Made by a program: the position numbers and the translations under genes. Below, piece after piece: positions 18,037 through 30,800 of a stretch of 64,000 bases of DNA. Numbering within the stretch: the stretch's first letter is position 1; each line of letters begins with the position of its first letter. Under the pieces are notes generated by a model. That model saw only the letters and a list, made by a program, of their open reading frames with translations, had not been told where the DNA came from and made no database searches. The stretch lies in the NCBI RefSeq assembly GCF_032362555.1, contig NC_083512.1:7924001-7988000 (forward strand). Reading direction: 5' to 3'. The stretch comes from Amyelois transitella. Lineage: Eukaryota; Arthropoda; Insecta; Lepidoptera; Pyralidae.

Positions 18037-18271
18037 AGTTATTTCATGAGGGATTGGATTATTATTATTATAGTAAAAGCCATTGCAACTTTATAATTTA
18101 TAATTTATGCCAGGGATAATCTAGTTTGGAAGTACGTAGTTACGGCGCTTATTACGTGAATGTGTGTTTTTTGCAACTTCAATGTCGGTCTATATGATTG
18201 TTCATTAGTGGTTTAAGCATTTTTGTACATCATTGTTGTTTTTATTATTTCTAAGATATACATATTTTTCA

Positions 18272-18277
18272 AATAAA
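18272..18277 (+). terminator. Polyadenylation signal of ALDH copy 1
   Basis: AATAAA, 236 bp after the stop codon and followed by a T-rich stretch with 'ctggttttttatt'. It is the first canonical hexamer with a U/GU-rich downstream region on this strand. Confidence 0.5.
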
Positions 18278-18299
18278 TAATTTTATTAATCTGGTTTTT

Positions 18300-21200
18300 T
18301 ATTATATTCTATAACTCCTAATATGTTAAAATAATTCTAACATGATCGATCAACAAAATAGCATTTTTTCATTAATAATAAATTGTAATTCGTAATTCAC
18401 CTTCAATTGTGTGGCAGAGTAGATATTATTTACGCATGTCTAAGCACACGACTTATAATCAACCACATTCATTCACAACATATTTGCAAAAAAAAACTGA
18501 CAATTTATTTCAGGCAATCAGCTGAAAGTATAATTTTTGCTAAAACATTTTTTATATTTGGATAGTGTCACCTGGAAGTAGGCAAAAGTTTGATTAGAAG
18601 TCGAACTGAGAAATCTATTCTTTATTAGCATTAAACTTAAAAGGCAAAATATGCAGCTCGAAAACAACATTTCGTTATTGGTTGTCAATGCAAAAATAAG
18701 GCTACTTTACTATAACAACGCCTATTAATATCGCATATCCGTCAATTAGGTATGGTTACTGAGCTTCATAACAATGATCGATGTATATTTAGGAAGTTTT
18801 GATGTATTCATCGCAATTTGTTTGTAGTTAGTTTACAAAAAAGCTCAATAATTGAATTATTACAGTACAGTAATTACGCTACCATAACATTTTTAAAGGA
18901 TTTATTGAAAAAAAAAACAATAATATTTTTATTACATTGCCAGTTTAAGTGGTCACATGCGAAACCTGGTCTTATCCAAATGTTAAATAAATTTTCAATT
19001 TTAATTAGGTAAATGGCTACTCGCTATAGTAAACATTTTTTTTACAGATTAATATTAAAAAATATAAGCTTCAGTCAGCTCAGCCCTTCCCCAATATACA
19101 ACCACAGGTTGGTCAAATTCTAAAAATGATTTGGGACCAGGTTGCAACAAGATGTTCTGTGGATCAGTTCTGCGCGGGCGAATAGCCACTTTACGTAACT
19201 TATCTTACATATCGTAAAAGCTTAAATATACTTATGAGAAAAAAATAAGTAGGTACAATTAAAATGGTCAAAGTTTCTTTTGACTCGCCTTAGGTAGTCT
19301 TCTTTTTAACTGACTTCAAAAAAGGAGGAGGTTAACTCAACCGTATTTTTTATGTAGATATGTTACGACATATATCTAGTATATATAATTTAAAACAAAA
19401 ATTCTTTTTGCATTCATTAGAGTATTGTATCCGTGTGGTTTCATAGAAATTTGGTTAAGGTCTGGTCATTAATGTGCAAGACATTCCAAGGAATACTTCA
19501 AAATCAATAGAATCAGTTCTCCGGTTCAGTATCAGTCAATTTGTAAATAATGATGTACATGGTAAAAGCCACCATTATACGCATCAGTCTCTAGTAAAAA
19601 ACATTACAGTCAGCAGCTTAATAAGCTTACATAAAAAGGGCTTACATAAAACAGATGTTAAGCACTAACCACGTAAATAAAAAAATAAAAAGGATCATCA
19701 AAATAGAATTAACAGCTATTTAAAAAAAATCAAAGGTTAAAAATAATTGAAAAAAATAAGTCTTACCTAGACGAAATAAAACCGAAATATGTTTATCTTC
19801 TTAATTTATGTGGTTAAGTATAGACAAATTTATTTTCAATTATAATTATTACTTTTTTTTTTGAAGTAGGTTATTAGTATGGTTATAATAGATGTTGAAC
19901 ATCGTATGTCCACGATTCGCAACAGAGAGGTAAAAAGCAGATCGCGATGATGAAGAATTAAATAAATACTTACTTTGCCGAAGCTTGCTAGCTGTAGTCT
20001 TCGCCCGCAGCGTTTTGAATTTGATATAAATCATCTTTTTTTTCTCAATTGAAATGCAATATGATGCAATTTATTCGAAAGTGGTGATTTTTTTAATTTT
20101 AAGGAAATACAGAGTGAAGATTATCACGCTGTATTAGGGAATGAAAATTGGGAAAAATTTATTCAGACACATGATACGTTTGAATGCAGAGGTATTGTTC
20201 AGCATTAAATAAAATAATTTAAAATGAATTTTGTCTTGAAATACTCAATGGCCTAAAGATGACATAAATCTTGTTTACTTAGTGACTCAAACACAAGGTA
20301 CCACTTTCCACAATTTACTTCTGATTAAAAAACTATAAAAAGATTAGTTTCTCCACATTTTAAAATCAAACCTAAGCTAAATTTCTTCTAAATGAAACAA
20401 AAATTATTATCTTGTTTTATTTTTCTTACTTATAGGTAAATAAACATTGATAATATCACTATCGGGCCCGTAATCAGTATTTACCACATCAAATAAAATT
20501 TGGAGTCTCATCCTGATTCACGATGACATATTGTTTTTTTAACCAAATAACATAGGTACATAATATCAGTTTTTATCCCTTACGAGGAGGACAGAGTCAA
20601 CAGTTTCGAGAAAACTGAAAGGCCACATTTAGCGATAAGGATTGAGATTCAAATAGTTATGGGTTGCTAGCCCATCGAATAAAAGAAGGATACCAAGTTT
20701 GTTAGCCTTTTCCTTTATTGGCTTTTACAATAGATAACCGTGTTTTTTTTGCTACCAGACCAGTATGGAAGGTCGCACTAGATGAACGTGCGCGTGCTTA
20801 TTTCTGGACTTTTTGGATCATGTTTGTGGCACTGGTAAAACTGCTTAAACTTCAGTCATTGCTTATAAATAGGAAATTATGAATAATCATCTTTTCTGTG
20901 ACGTGTGGTCCTCGGCAACATTGAAAAAAAATAAACCCCGCAATGGGATATAGACGTGACCATATGTATGTATGTATGTATGTATCATCTTTTCTCTGGG
21001 TGAAGTTTTATACATAGTTTATAGGTTACCCGGAAATGATTGGTTTTAGTGATAAGGTCGCCTTTTGCTGCTATGTTTATAATAAATTATTGTGAATTTG
21101 CTGTAATTTATTGTGGTGCAATAAAGAGTTATAGTATTGTAGGACAACCACGGGAAACAACACGGGCACAAGATATAAGCCGCCATGCACCGGATGCGTT

Positions 21201-21330
21201 ATCAGCAAGATGCATTGTATCCACAACATTGGTCCGAACTCTAGAACCTCACGAATATCGAGCTGTGATAACGAACTAAACTATTGGATTCGTCAAAAGT
21301 AAGATAAGCAATATCTACGCCTGCATGATA
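18300..21330. other. Spacer between the two ALDH genes
   Basis: Mostly unrecognised AT-rich DNA. It contains a possible coding fragment on the minus strand (19055-19204), a degenerate family A copy (20571-20745) and fragment (20930-20983) with a TATG microsatellite, and at about 21035-21140 a piece of another dispersed element ('atttattgtggtgcaataaa'). The 79-codon frame beginning at 21040 runs out of that element and is not called. Confidence 0.55.
19055..19204 (-). pseudogene. Possible coding fragment (49 codons), unknown family
   Basis: On the minus strand, from 19204 to a TAA at 19057-19055, the frame reads DKLRKVAIRPRRTDPQN, then a segment including LLQPGPKSFLEFDQPVVVYW and a short tail. 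The composition (charged, Pro-rich, then a beta-like hydrophobic run) looks like protein rather than chance AT-rich sequence. No ATG opens it: a TAA directly precedes the ATAAG that begins it. I do not recognise the family. It may be a terminal exon or a transposon-derived fragment. Confidence 0.25.
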
Positions 21331-21334
21331 CTGT

Positions 21335-21369
21335 ATATAAATAACCGTACTCTCTTTATTTTTTAGTTG
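21335..21369 (+). promoter_or_regulatory. Core promoter of ALDH copy 2 (TATA plus initiator)
   Basis: TATATAAAT at 21335-21343 and TTAGTTG at 21363-21369, whose A (21365) is 30 bp from the start of the TATA box. That spacing and the arthropod initiator form (TCAGTY-like) make a convincing start near 21365, giving a 5' UTR of about 36 nt before the ATG at 21401. Confidence 0.55.
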
Positions 21370-21400
21370 TGTTCAAAATACAGACGAATCAAAGCGAAAT

Positions 21401-24400
21401 ATGGCGCCGGAAATAAAATATACGAAGGTAAGGAAAAGCCTTATAATAACCTGTATATACCTAATATACTCGTGAAATTTTTTTATATTGTATTATTTAT
21501 GTTACATGCTCATTTTTTTTTTAGTTTTGAGGATCCGAAAATATATAAAAATCTTTCTCATGATGATTATTATAGGACTTTCAATAAGTTTATATAAAAT
21601 AATAAGTAGTTATGAATAATTAATACTTCGAAAATTATTTATGAACTTTAAATTCTTGATAATTTTTGGAAGACAAAATTTTACGTCAGGACTTTTATGT
21701 AGATATGAAATTATATTTAATTGAAATAATAACAATTTTTTTTTATAAAAAATCTATTTAAACCAGAAATAGTTATTTTACTGCCTTACCAAATATCGTC
21801 TACATTGTATGTTACAGGAATCTATTGCCATAATATTTAGATTTAATTAAGGATGTAAATACCTTTTCACTTTGCTACATGGAAAATTCACTCTTCTTTT
21901 TTATTGATAATAAGTATACTCTACATACATCCAATACTTTAAATGCGGAAGTGTGTCTGTTTGTTTTCATCAAATCAACGAAACGACAGCAATTTTTTTT
22001 CTTTTGGATAATGTTGGAGCCTTTTAAGTTACATTTTCTTCGTCCCATTTTAGATTATGCGTTTACTAATCAAACTACGTAAGAATTCGCTTCAATTTTC
22101 TTTGAATCGCGAGAGAAAGTTTTTGGTATAATAGTGTAAAATAATAAATAATGAGACGTTAAAATCAGTAAATATATGATAAACTTTCGTAGAATATAAA
22201 ACTGAGAAAAATTAAACACAATAACATCTCCTTAGCAGCAACTATCTGTATTCCCAACATCTCATTTCACCGTAGAATCTAAAGAGTGTATTAGCCATTA
22301 CTTCCCACGCTTTCTGTGTAAACTTCGGTAACGTACGGTATCCTTATGCGCTATCTGTGAGAGTTCCTGGAATGGACTTACTCTTGCGGAACACATTGCA
22401 AAGAAAGTAATTACATATATTTATCTGTCCTCTTCTCAGTTATTTATTGACAATGAGTGGGTGGATGCAAAAAGCGGGAAGACTTTCGAGACCCGTTCTC
22501 CGCATGACGGCGCTGTCATTGCTAGAGTTGCTGAAGGTGATAAGGTGAGTTTTTAGTAACTGTTTCAGGTTACAAGAATGTTATAAGTAATAATAATATT
22601 TTAAAAGTCAGAAAAAAAAAACTGAACTATGCTATTTTCAGGCAGATGTAAACGAGGCGGTAAAGGCAGCTCGTCGTGCCTTCCACCGTAATTCAGAGTG
22701 GCGACTTATGGACGCTTCCCAGAGAGGCCGCATCCTGAACAAATTCGCAGACTTAGTTGAAAGAGATGCCGAATATCTAGGTCAATTGGAATCTTACGAC
22801 AATGGCATGGTGTTGAATTTGGCCCAGTTAGTCACTGGTAGTGCTGGTAAATCCATCAGATATATCGCTAGCCTAGCAGATAAAATTCAAGGAGATACAA
22901 TTCCAATCGGTAAGTCAATATTCCATATTTTAGGTTCAAATAATGACAATTATGCTGGAAGTATTGTTACCACTGAATCATAGAAAATTATAAAATGCTT
23001 TGTATTGTTCATCCTATGTATGACACAGATGGTGAGGCCTTCTCCTACACTTTGAAGCAGCCGGTTGGAGTATGTGGTTTAATTCTACCCTGGAATTTCC
23101 CTATCGCGATGTTCCTTAACAAAGTTATGACAGCGCTCGCAGCAGGTAAGTTTTCTATAATTTTAGAAAACTGCTTAATAATGTTATTGTTACAGCAAAA
23201 TCTGTCCTTTAAACATTACACTACACAATAAAAACAGGTTGCCGTTTGAATTTTTATCCATCCTACTTTGGGGCATGCCAAAAGCAAAAATCTATCTTAA
23301 AACCGTCCAGGTTATTTTTTTTTTGATAAACTCAACTTATAAATAAATAAATAAATATATACGGGACAAATTACACAGATTGAGTTAGCCTCGAAGTAAG
23401 TTCGAAACTTGTGTTACGAGATATTAACTCAACGATACTATATTTTATAATAATAGATAAACATCCAAGACCCAGGCCAATCAGAGAAAGTTCATTTCTC
23501 ATCATGCCCTGGCCGGGATTCGAACCCGGGACCTCCGGTGACACAGACAAGCGCACTACCGCTGCGCCACAGAGGCCGTCAACTCATCGATCGTGTGGTC
23601 AAATCTTTTTCCTGAAGGGTTTAACTTTGAAAGCTGCCTTTTCTATTATAATGAACACCTCTGTCCTTTTCCTAGATCTATTCGTGATATTTAATCTAAA
23701 ATAATTTTTCGAACTTGTTGTAACTACAGGTTGCACCGTGGTCATAAAGCCGGCAGAACAAACCCCACTCACAGCGCTGGCTCTAGCGGCTCTGCTGAAG
23801 GAGGCGGGAGTGCCGAAGGGCGTCGTGAATGTCATCAATGGCTACGGAGAGACCGCTGGAGTGGCGCTTACGCATCACCCTCATGTCGCTAAGATCTCTT
23901 TTACAGGGTCAGCTGAGGTAAATTATCTAATGTGTTTAAATTACGAAAGAAACTTGCTTCGTGGTTTAAGTATTTTGAGTTTTTCACTTCTTTGTTCCGT
24001 TATCCACTCTTAACATCCGATGTGTATAATGTTAGTTTCGTCCAAATTGCTCTTTTATTTATAATCTCACTAGAAACTTATTTTCAACAAACGATTTATT
24101 TTTATATCTTTTATTTTTTATTTCTATTCAAAAGATTTAGAACTTTCCACTATTGATCAATTATCGTTACATAGATAAGATTTTTGAAGAGTGGTTAGTA
24201 TACACAGAAGTTAATGTTGCCTATTGCATGGGAATTACCAGTTATTTTTTTGCAGATTCATCCATACTCGCTATATTGGCGAGTATGAAGTTCGTTTCAA
24301 TGTTTGTATTGAAGATTTTTCAAAGGAGCTCTTTGCAGAAATAATTATTAGCGATGATTTGCAGTTTCACAATAATCTATTGCGATAAATTTATTATGCT

Positions 24401-26942
24401 AAGCTACCGAAAAAATTCACTGATAAATCGGTAGAAAAATTTTCAAAATTTCAAAAAGAATAAAAATATCATTATATAATCAATTAATTTTCCAAATTTC
24501 TGAATCGAACCACTTGTGACGTCCACAATATAATTAATACGAGACGTAGAATCAATAAATAAATATACATATATGGGACAAATTACATTGATTGAGCCTC
24601 GAAGTACGTTCATGACTAGTGTAACGAGATACTAACTGACGTTACTATATTTTATAAAAAATACTAATAAAGATAAACATCGTAGACCCATGCCAAGTGC
24701 CTAGTGATTCCCGGCACTTATAGAAAAAAGAATAGAACTATACGATCTCTTTCTCATGGAAGTCGTAATAAGCGACTAACGGATAGGCTTATAAACTTGG
24801 GATTCTCTTTTTAGGCGATGCGATTAGTAGATGAAAACTTTATTTTTTTATATTTTTCAGGTCGGCAAGCTTATTCAACAAGCGGCTGGTGCTAGAAACC
24901 TGAAGAGAGTAACCCTGGAGCTCGGAGGCAAGAGTCCTCTCGTCGTTATGGATGACGCTGATTGTAAGAAATTTTCAGGCTCACTTTTATAGAAATCTAC
25001 GAGTAAATTATACGATGATGATTTTGAATTCCAAACTTGGACACAACTTTGTTTATTATATTTCTCGATTGTTCTAGTGAACCTAGCTGTACCTTACGCT
25101 GCCCACGGAGTGTTCTCACATCAAGGACAAGTTTGCGTCGCTGCATCGCGTCTCTACGTCCAGTCGACTATCTACGACAAGTTTGTTGAAGCTGCAGTTA
25201 ATTTTGCGAAGAGCATTAAAGTCGGCAATCCTACTGATGCGACTGTACAACAAGGACCACAGGTTTGCCTTATGAGTGCTACTTATCATAAAAAAGAAAG
25301 AAGTATCATCGTAATCCAATACTTTCAATCTTTTAAGACATGCATAGATAATAAAATTATTAACACAGTACTATGGTCGACTTAGATATCAAATACAATG
25401 CTGTGTCGATCAGGAAATAGAAGAAGCGGCGAAAAAAATTACCTACACTGCAGCAGTTGCCAAAGATGTCAATTTAAAATATAGATCTTAAATCTAAACC
25501 ATACCCAAATATAAAACAATTCTGAGTAAAAATCTTAAGATGAATTTATTAATTTCTAGGTGGACGAGGAAATGATGAACAAAGTTCTTGGATACATTGA
25601 ACGGGGCAAAAAAGAGGGTGCTAAATTAATGACGGGAGGAAAGCGTGTGGGCAGCACAGGGTTTTTCATTGAGCCTACCGTATTTGCTGGTGTCAGTGAT
25701 GACATGACAATCGCCAAGGAAGAGGTGAATATGACTATTCATTACTAATTTTATATATATTTTTTAAGTATAAGTAATCTTGATAACATAGGTATCTAAG
25801 TAGTTGACTTGGCTTGAATGAGGTAGTAGAGGCCATCAGCACGTAATGGCAATGGAAGGAATTGTAGAGATTTTACGCGAGAACAGAATGATGGTCTATT
25901 TGCACACATAAATTTCGTTTTGATGTTGATAGCTATGTAAAGCTATTCTGGGTGCTTTTACTTACCTATTTATTCTTTTTCCCTTGCATTATTGATGTCG
26001 AAATAATAAAGGACTAGCGGACTTGCAGTTATTTACCAAATTAAAAATAATTAAATACTCCGAAAACTTAAAACTTTAACAGATCTTTGGGCCTGTCCAA
26101 AGCATCTTGAAGTTTGACACCCTGGAAGAGGTCATTGACCGCGCCAACGACACCAACTACGGCCTGGCAGCCGGCATCTTCACCACTAACATCAACACTG
26201 CCTTGCAGTTCACCAAACATGTTGAAGCTGGTGTAGTATGGTAAAATTCAATAATTTACTCTTCATTCATAAATCTTCATTCATCTTCGTTAATAAATGT
26301 TGATAAACTTTTAGAAATTGTTTGTTGTCACTATTTAAAGTTATGGTCATTCACTGTAATATTCGGTCTGTTTTTATTTAAAATAATATAATGATGAAAA
26401 TTAATATTAATTAATACATAAAATAATATTATTCAAAATTTTTTTTTATATCGTTGTTTCAGGGTCAATACATACCTCTTCACTGGGCCTCAGTGTCCGT
26501 TTGGCGGCGTCAAAGATTCTGGCTACGGACGTGAAAAGTAAGTTGGCGACTGTGCATTATTTATTGTTCAAAATTCAATTATTATAATCCCAATAATTAA
26601 ATTATAAATTGTTTTCATTTTATCGGATCGAGAAATCAAAAGTGACTGCGTATTGTTGAAAATTGTTTTCAGTTTAAACTCGTACCGTCATACCTACATA
26701 CCTAACAAGCAAAAGTACTATATATTTTTATATATGGTAGATATACATATTTTTATATCAAGTGATCAATTTACAGCGCAGCCAGCTTTCCCTGAAATTT
26801 GTTATACAGATAATTTAGTACAATGACTAAGGAAAAAAATATGGAAAATTATACTGGCCTATTTTTTTCTAGTGGTATCCAGAGCGTTGACCCCTACTTG
26901 GAGGTAAAGACGGTAACCGTGGCACTGCCGAAGAAATTATAA
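21401..26942 (+). CDS. Aldehyde dehydrogenase, ALDH1 (retinal dehydrogenase-like), copy 2, 486 aa
   Basis: Eleven exons: 21401-21427, 22440-22544, 22642-22909, 23029-23145, 23730-23917, 24861-24963, 25078-25262, 25560-25724, 26083-26240, 26463-26537, 26873-26942, with exon lengths identical to copy 1. The protein starts [16 protein letters not shown] and ends [12 protein letters not shown]. Catalytic and coenzyme residues are present: PWNFP (Asn156), VVIKPAEQ (Lys179), LELGGKSP (Glu255), GQVCVAASR (Cys289), EEIFGPV (Glu386). Unlike copy 1 it keeps Phe157 (170) but has Asn164 in place of Trp177 and Ser283 at position 296. It is a tandem duplicate in the same direction, with a TATA/initiator promoter and a tRNA SINE in intron 4. 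Probable role: NAD(P)-dependent oxidation of an aliphatic, retinoid-like or pheromone-type aldehyde; the substrate is inference. Confidence 0.95.
23343..23579 (-). repeat. tRNA-derived SINE, family B, in ALDH copy 2 intron 4
   Basis: Read from 23579 on the minus strand: 'cggcctctgtggcgcagcgg' (A box TGGCGCAGCGG), then 'cccgggttcgaatcccgg' (B box GGTTCGAATCC), a body with 'ctgattggcctgggtcttgg', 'tcgttgagttaatatctcgt' and 'ctcaatctgtgtaatttgtc', and an ATTT tail. Intact Pol III boxes and close similarity to the copies at 41.2 and 59.4 kb mean it is young. Confidence 0.85.
24550..24703 (-). repeat. 5'-truncated tRNA SINE, family B
   Basis: Shares the body and tail of family B ('gggacaaattacattgattg', 'cgagatactaactgacgtta') but lacks the tRNA head. 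It is directly followed by a family A fragment. Confidence 0.65.
24709..24821 (-). repeat. Truncated family A copy in ALDH copy 2 intron 5
   Basis: Contains 'tcccggcacttatag', 'ataagcgactaacgg' and 'ataaacttgggattctcttt' in the order of the reverse-oriented family A. The other half is missing. Confidence 0.65.
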
Positions 26943-27209
26943 AGATTAACTTCCTAAAGAGTTAATTGGAATTATTGGAATATTACAAATTAGAAAATTA
27001 TAAACGTATTATTTTAATACATCACTGTAATTCTGTGCGTTGTATTTTATAAAAAATGAACTTTGCATAAATATATATAAAAGTTCCTTATAAAATCCTC
27101 TTTCCAAGATATCAAATAGATAAAGTCCGTCCAGAATTTTTCGAGATTAGCGCATACAAATTTAAAGCGCATGGGGGAAAATAAGGGGATTTAATATTAT
27201 GAAGTGATA

Positions 27210-27215
27210 AATAAA
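27210..27215 (+). terminator. Polyadenylation signal of ALDH copy 2
   Basis: AATAAA 268 bp after the TAA, followed by 'gttgtacttttttaatagg' and 'ttttattttgtctc', a U/GU-rich region suitable as a downstream element. Nearer hexamer variants exist but none is canonical. Confidence 0.5.
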
Positions 27216-30200
27216 GTTGTACTTTTTTAATAGGCGGTTTTATTTTGTCTCAGTTTTCAGTAATCCAAACCTATGGGTCACACATATTAATTCATACATA
27301 TTAAGTCACTAGGACATCAGTTAAGTTTAAAAACAATTAACTATGATGATTAGATGTTAGTGGAAATTCATCCTATTTTCTTGCGATGCTTTCTAATTTG
27401 TCAAGTTAAATTGACCGTAAAGTGAACTTTAACGACGCTTGACTTTTGTTCTATGACGTCATTGTTCTCGGAATGTAAATGAATACGAAGATATTGTAAT
27501 TCATGCGATAGAAGACAACTGCAATTCATTGGTTATTCATGAATTTTCCCCCCACGCGTACATTCTAGACGATTGTGAAACAATCTATGGTATACACGTT
27601 TTGCATTTGTCCTTAAATCAAATACATTTTGGATTTATACGATTATTAGGTACCTCTTTTTTTATTCAATATTTATTATTAACAAGCCGTTTAGTTAGCC
27701 CGCAACTCCGTTTGCGTTTTATTGGAAATACGAAGGTAAAGGTTATTAAATTTACTAAATTCATTAAGACGTAGTTAATTTAATAACAGAACCATTATAG
27801 TATTAACCATTATAGAATCTAGTAAATTTGATAAAATACATTATGTCTATAAGAGAACTATTACAGGCCTAAGTCTATAATGGTTCTGCATCAGGTGTTT
27901 CAGATCATCGATTTTTATATGCCAACAGAAAATGCTCATCAGGTTGAACATCTTTTGTTTAGACTTCTTTTTCATATTTCGGTATGGATAGACATCAGCT
28001 GTTCCAGATTCCAAAATAAATTTTACCCTATATGTTGGCCAGGCATAAGAGCTACACAAAAAAGTTAAATTTAAATGTGTTCAGTTGTTCCGGAGATTAA
28101 CGTGTACAAAAATACATACAAACAGATAGACTTTTTTTTCAAATTTATACTATTGCTTCATCGTAATAAACAATTTTTTGAAAATATGCTCAATAATGCA
28201 GACAATTTTTTTACTGTTTAATTATATGTATATTGATTGATGATGATTAACATTAAAGTTTGGGTGGTTTTTGGTGAAATTTGTTATGGCAAAAAGAGAC
28301 CAGCAGTTCTTTGGATATGACTTTGATAAAGCTTAAGACCTACCTTCACTCTTTTTTGTCCGTTTTTAGTTTCTTTGAAATTTCGTAGTTATATTTTTTT
28401 TATATATATCTATTGTGTACATATAGATGTAGATCATTATACTAAGCAGACTTTTTGTTTCTTCACTTCAATCTTTCTCCGTAATGCTGATTTCCTTCAT
28501 CTTCACCATCAAATGTTCTTACAAACAAAAGTAGGTTCCTAAGAACAAGCAATGTCTCCCGAAATTACTGAAATTATTGATCTGTTTACTTGCAAATTAG
28601 TTAAAGTGTCCGTGGTGATGTTAATTCGTTTTTCGGGACATTTACTTAAGGTCTCTTGTCACGTAGTAGTGCTTTGTCGAAAAAGTATTATGAGGGTTCA
28701 GTCAACGACTCGCAACTGGGATGTGCTGCCGGCAAGAATATTGATATTGTATTATTCCTTCTTTTAAAATGAAACTGAATGCCTTTGAACGAAGTTTTCT
28801 CTAAGCGTCAATCTTGGTTATATGAGGCCGCGGTGCGCCTTCGGACCATGATTCTGGCATCAGGTTTTTACACCAAGCGACTCCCGTCTGACCTCCGCAA
28901 CCATTGCAGGGGAACCTTACTCCTACTATATCATGATAAAAGCTACACTTATTAATGTTCCTATTATGTCACATCTTTCATTAAAACAATCAGTTTTGGT
29001 AATTATAACTCATTATTGTCTTCCTCACGTTAGTCCCGGTAGCGTCCTCTCCTCTCTAGAGACAAGCTCTGTTATGCCTGCAACCTTGTAGTTATGGATA
29101 GAACATGAAATTGGTTTGGCATGCTTCCTGTCTGGAAGAGGTAAGGTTACACATACTTATATTATGTCATATATTTATCCTCAACTGGATAGACAGAGCC
29201 AATAGTCTTGCAAAGTCTCGAAGGCCTCGAAAAGCTGAATGGCTGGCGTGCAGGAGCGGTAGAAATACGAACACATTTTTAACGACAGTGATTACTTATT
29301 ACGAGACAAACCAGATTGTATCAAAAATAAACAAATAAAACGGTGAACCTAAGCAATAAAAATAATATTTCCTTACAACGAAAATATTGTTGGCTTTGTC
29401 TTACTTCTATATAGATAAGCACAAACCTTTTTTATCGGGACAGCCTATTTTCATTATATCCGACTTACGTCATCGTAAAAAGGGGATTGTGGTAGTAATG
29501 GATAAAGTTTCCTTCCAAAGGTAAGTACTAGAATCTATATATGCCTTTCTATATTGGCTTTTAAAGAGAAGTAGCTAGCGCACAATATAGGGTACCATGG
29601 AAGCTGGCACTGGATGAATGTGCTCCTATTGGCTTAGTCGCCTTTTACTACATCTATGGGAAAGAGATGCTTGATGATCCTATTCTAAATTTTGTTGATC
29701 TATGTGACGGAGTATTGTGAGAGACATTTATGCATTAAGAGCAAAATAATATTTCTCTTAGTATGAGGACACTATATCATATTGCTTGTAGTATTATTCT
29801 ACATCCGAGTTTTTAGTTAAATTCGAACAAATAAATATTCTATTCCGCCACTTTGATTGGAAATTCGGGAACTTTGATAAGACCACTAAGATTAAAAACT
29901 AGTTACAAAAGAAGACTTTTTTCTTCCTTCGAAATTGGTTTCGGTAAAAAAATAAAGACTTACATACTTATAATCACAACTATTATTCTTTTCAGGGTAG
30001 GCAGAGCCAGAAGTCTTGTCTTGTCATAATGCATGACCACATTCAGCTGTATGGCTTGATTGGCTGGCTAGATTTGATAAGACATTTTGACTTATCTTCC
30101 TCTCTTTTAGCCTTAGCAATATTTCATACTTATAAATAAAATATTAAAAGACAAAAACTATTAACATACTTGTTTTCTATTAGAGTCGGACTTTTTCAGC

Positions 30201-30589
30201 CATTCGAGGTCGCCACTTAGATAAAACTACTATTTCTTAGAATTTTTCCGTTTTCATATTATTTTGCCACTTTACTATATACTACATACTGTAAGTATAT
30301 AAAACTACCCCAATTTAAATGCAAATTCATCTTTTTTACCGCGTCATAGAGTTCCATGAAGAGTAACTTGATATGCGACTGACTGTACGTATATTCTCTT
30401 CCTAGTATTTCTAATTAGGTCTAAACATTTCAGGAAAAACATACAGCGGCTGAGATTTCCACTCGAATAACTAGGTAAATTGACTTAGCTTTTCCTTATT
30501 CGCTGGTACATAAGTTTTCTGCATAAGTTAAGTATTTTTTCAACATTTCCGCCACCAAACTTTACTTGTCTTCATATTTATAACCGGGT

Positions 30590-30800
30590 AGCTGCCGCCC
30601 GTGACTTCGTTCGCTGTAAAAGTTCACTGACAATTTTCCATATCACATTTAACCACTTTAAAAAAAAATGTTCTTCTTCAGAGTGAATTCTATTTTTGTA
30701 TAAAATTTAATCAAAAACAGTTCAGTGATTTAGGCTTGGAAACATAACAGACAGATAGAGTTATTATTGTGCTTTTATCGAAACTTGGCATGTTAGTGCA
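30590..30800 (+). repeat. RTE-like non-LTR retrotransposon 3' tail
   Basis: Starts 'gctgccgcccgtgacttcgt', has 'aatcaaaaacagttcagtga' and 'aacataacagacagatagag', the usual order in the 3' ends of insect RTE-type elements (accommodation of 'gacttcgt...cgtaacagacagac'). No reverse transcriptase frame is attached. Confidence 0.5.

Noticed and set aside
20983..20985. CRISPR-like or tandem array around the TATG repeats
   Set aside because: These are simple microsatellites at the ends of dispersed elements; spaced identical repeats with unique spacers do not occur, and none is expected in an animal genome.
23500..23579. Possible genuine tRNA gene on the minus strand (A and B boxes present)
   Set aside because: The sequence continues into a shared body and tail repeated at three or more other sites and does not fold as a full cloverleaf with anticodon arm; it is a SINE head.
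27715..27740. 'ggaaatacgaaggtaaagg', resembling the end of the ALDH first exon and its donor
   Set aside because: Only about 14 bases match and there is no start codon or MAPEI-like sequence in front; chance similarity is likely.
28552..28767. Frame starting MSPEITEI, faintly like the ALDH N-terminus MAPEIKYTK
   Set aside because: Similarity stops after five residues and no donor follows. The later part is more like a worn non-LTR element than an ALDH.
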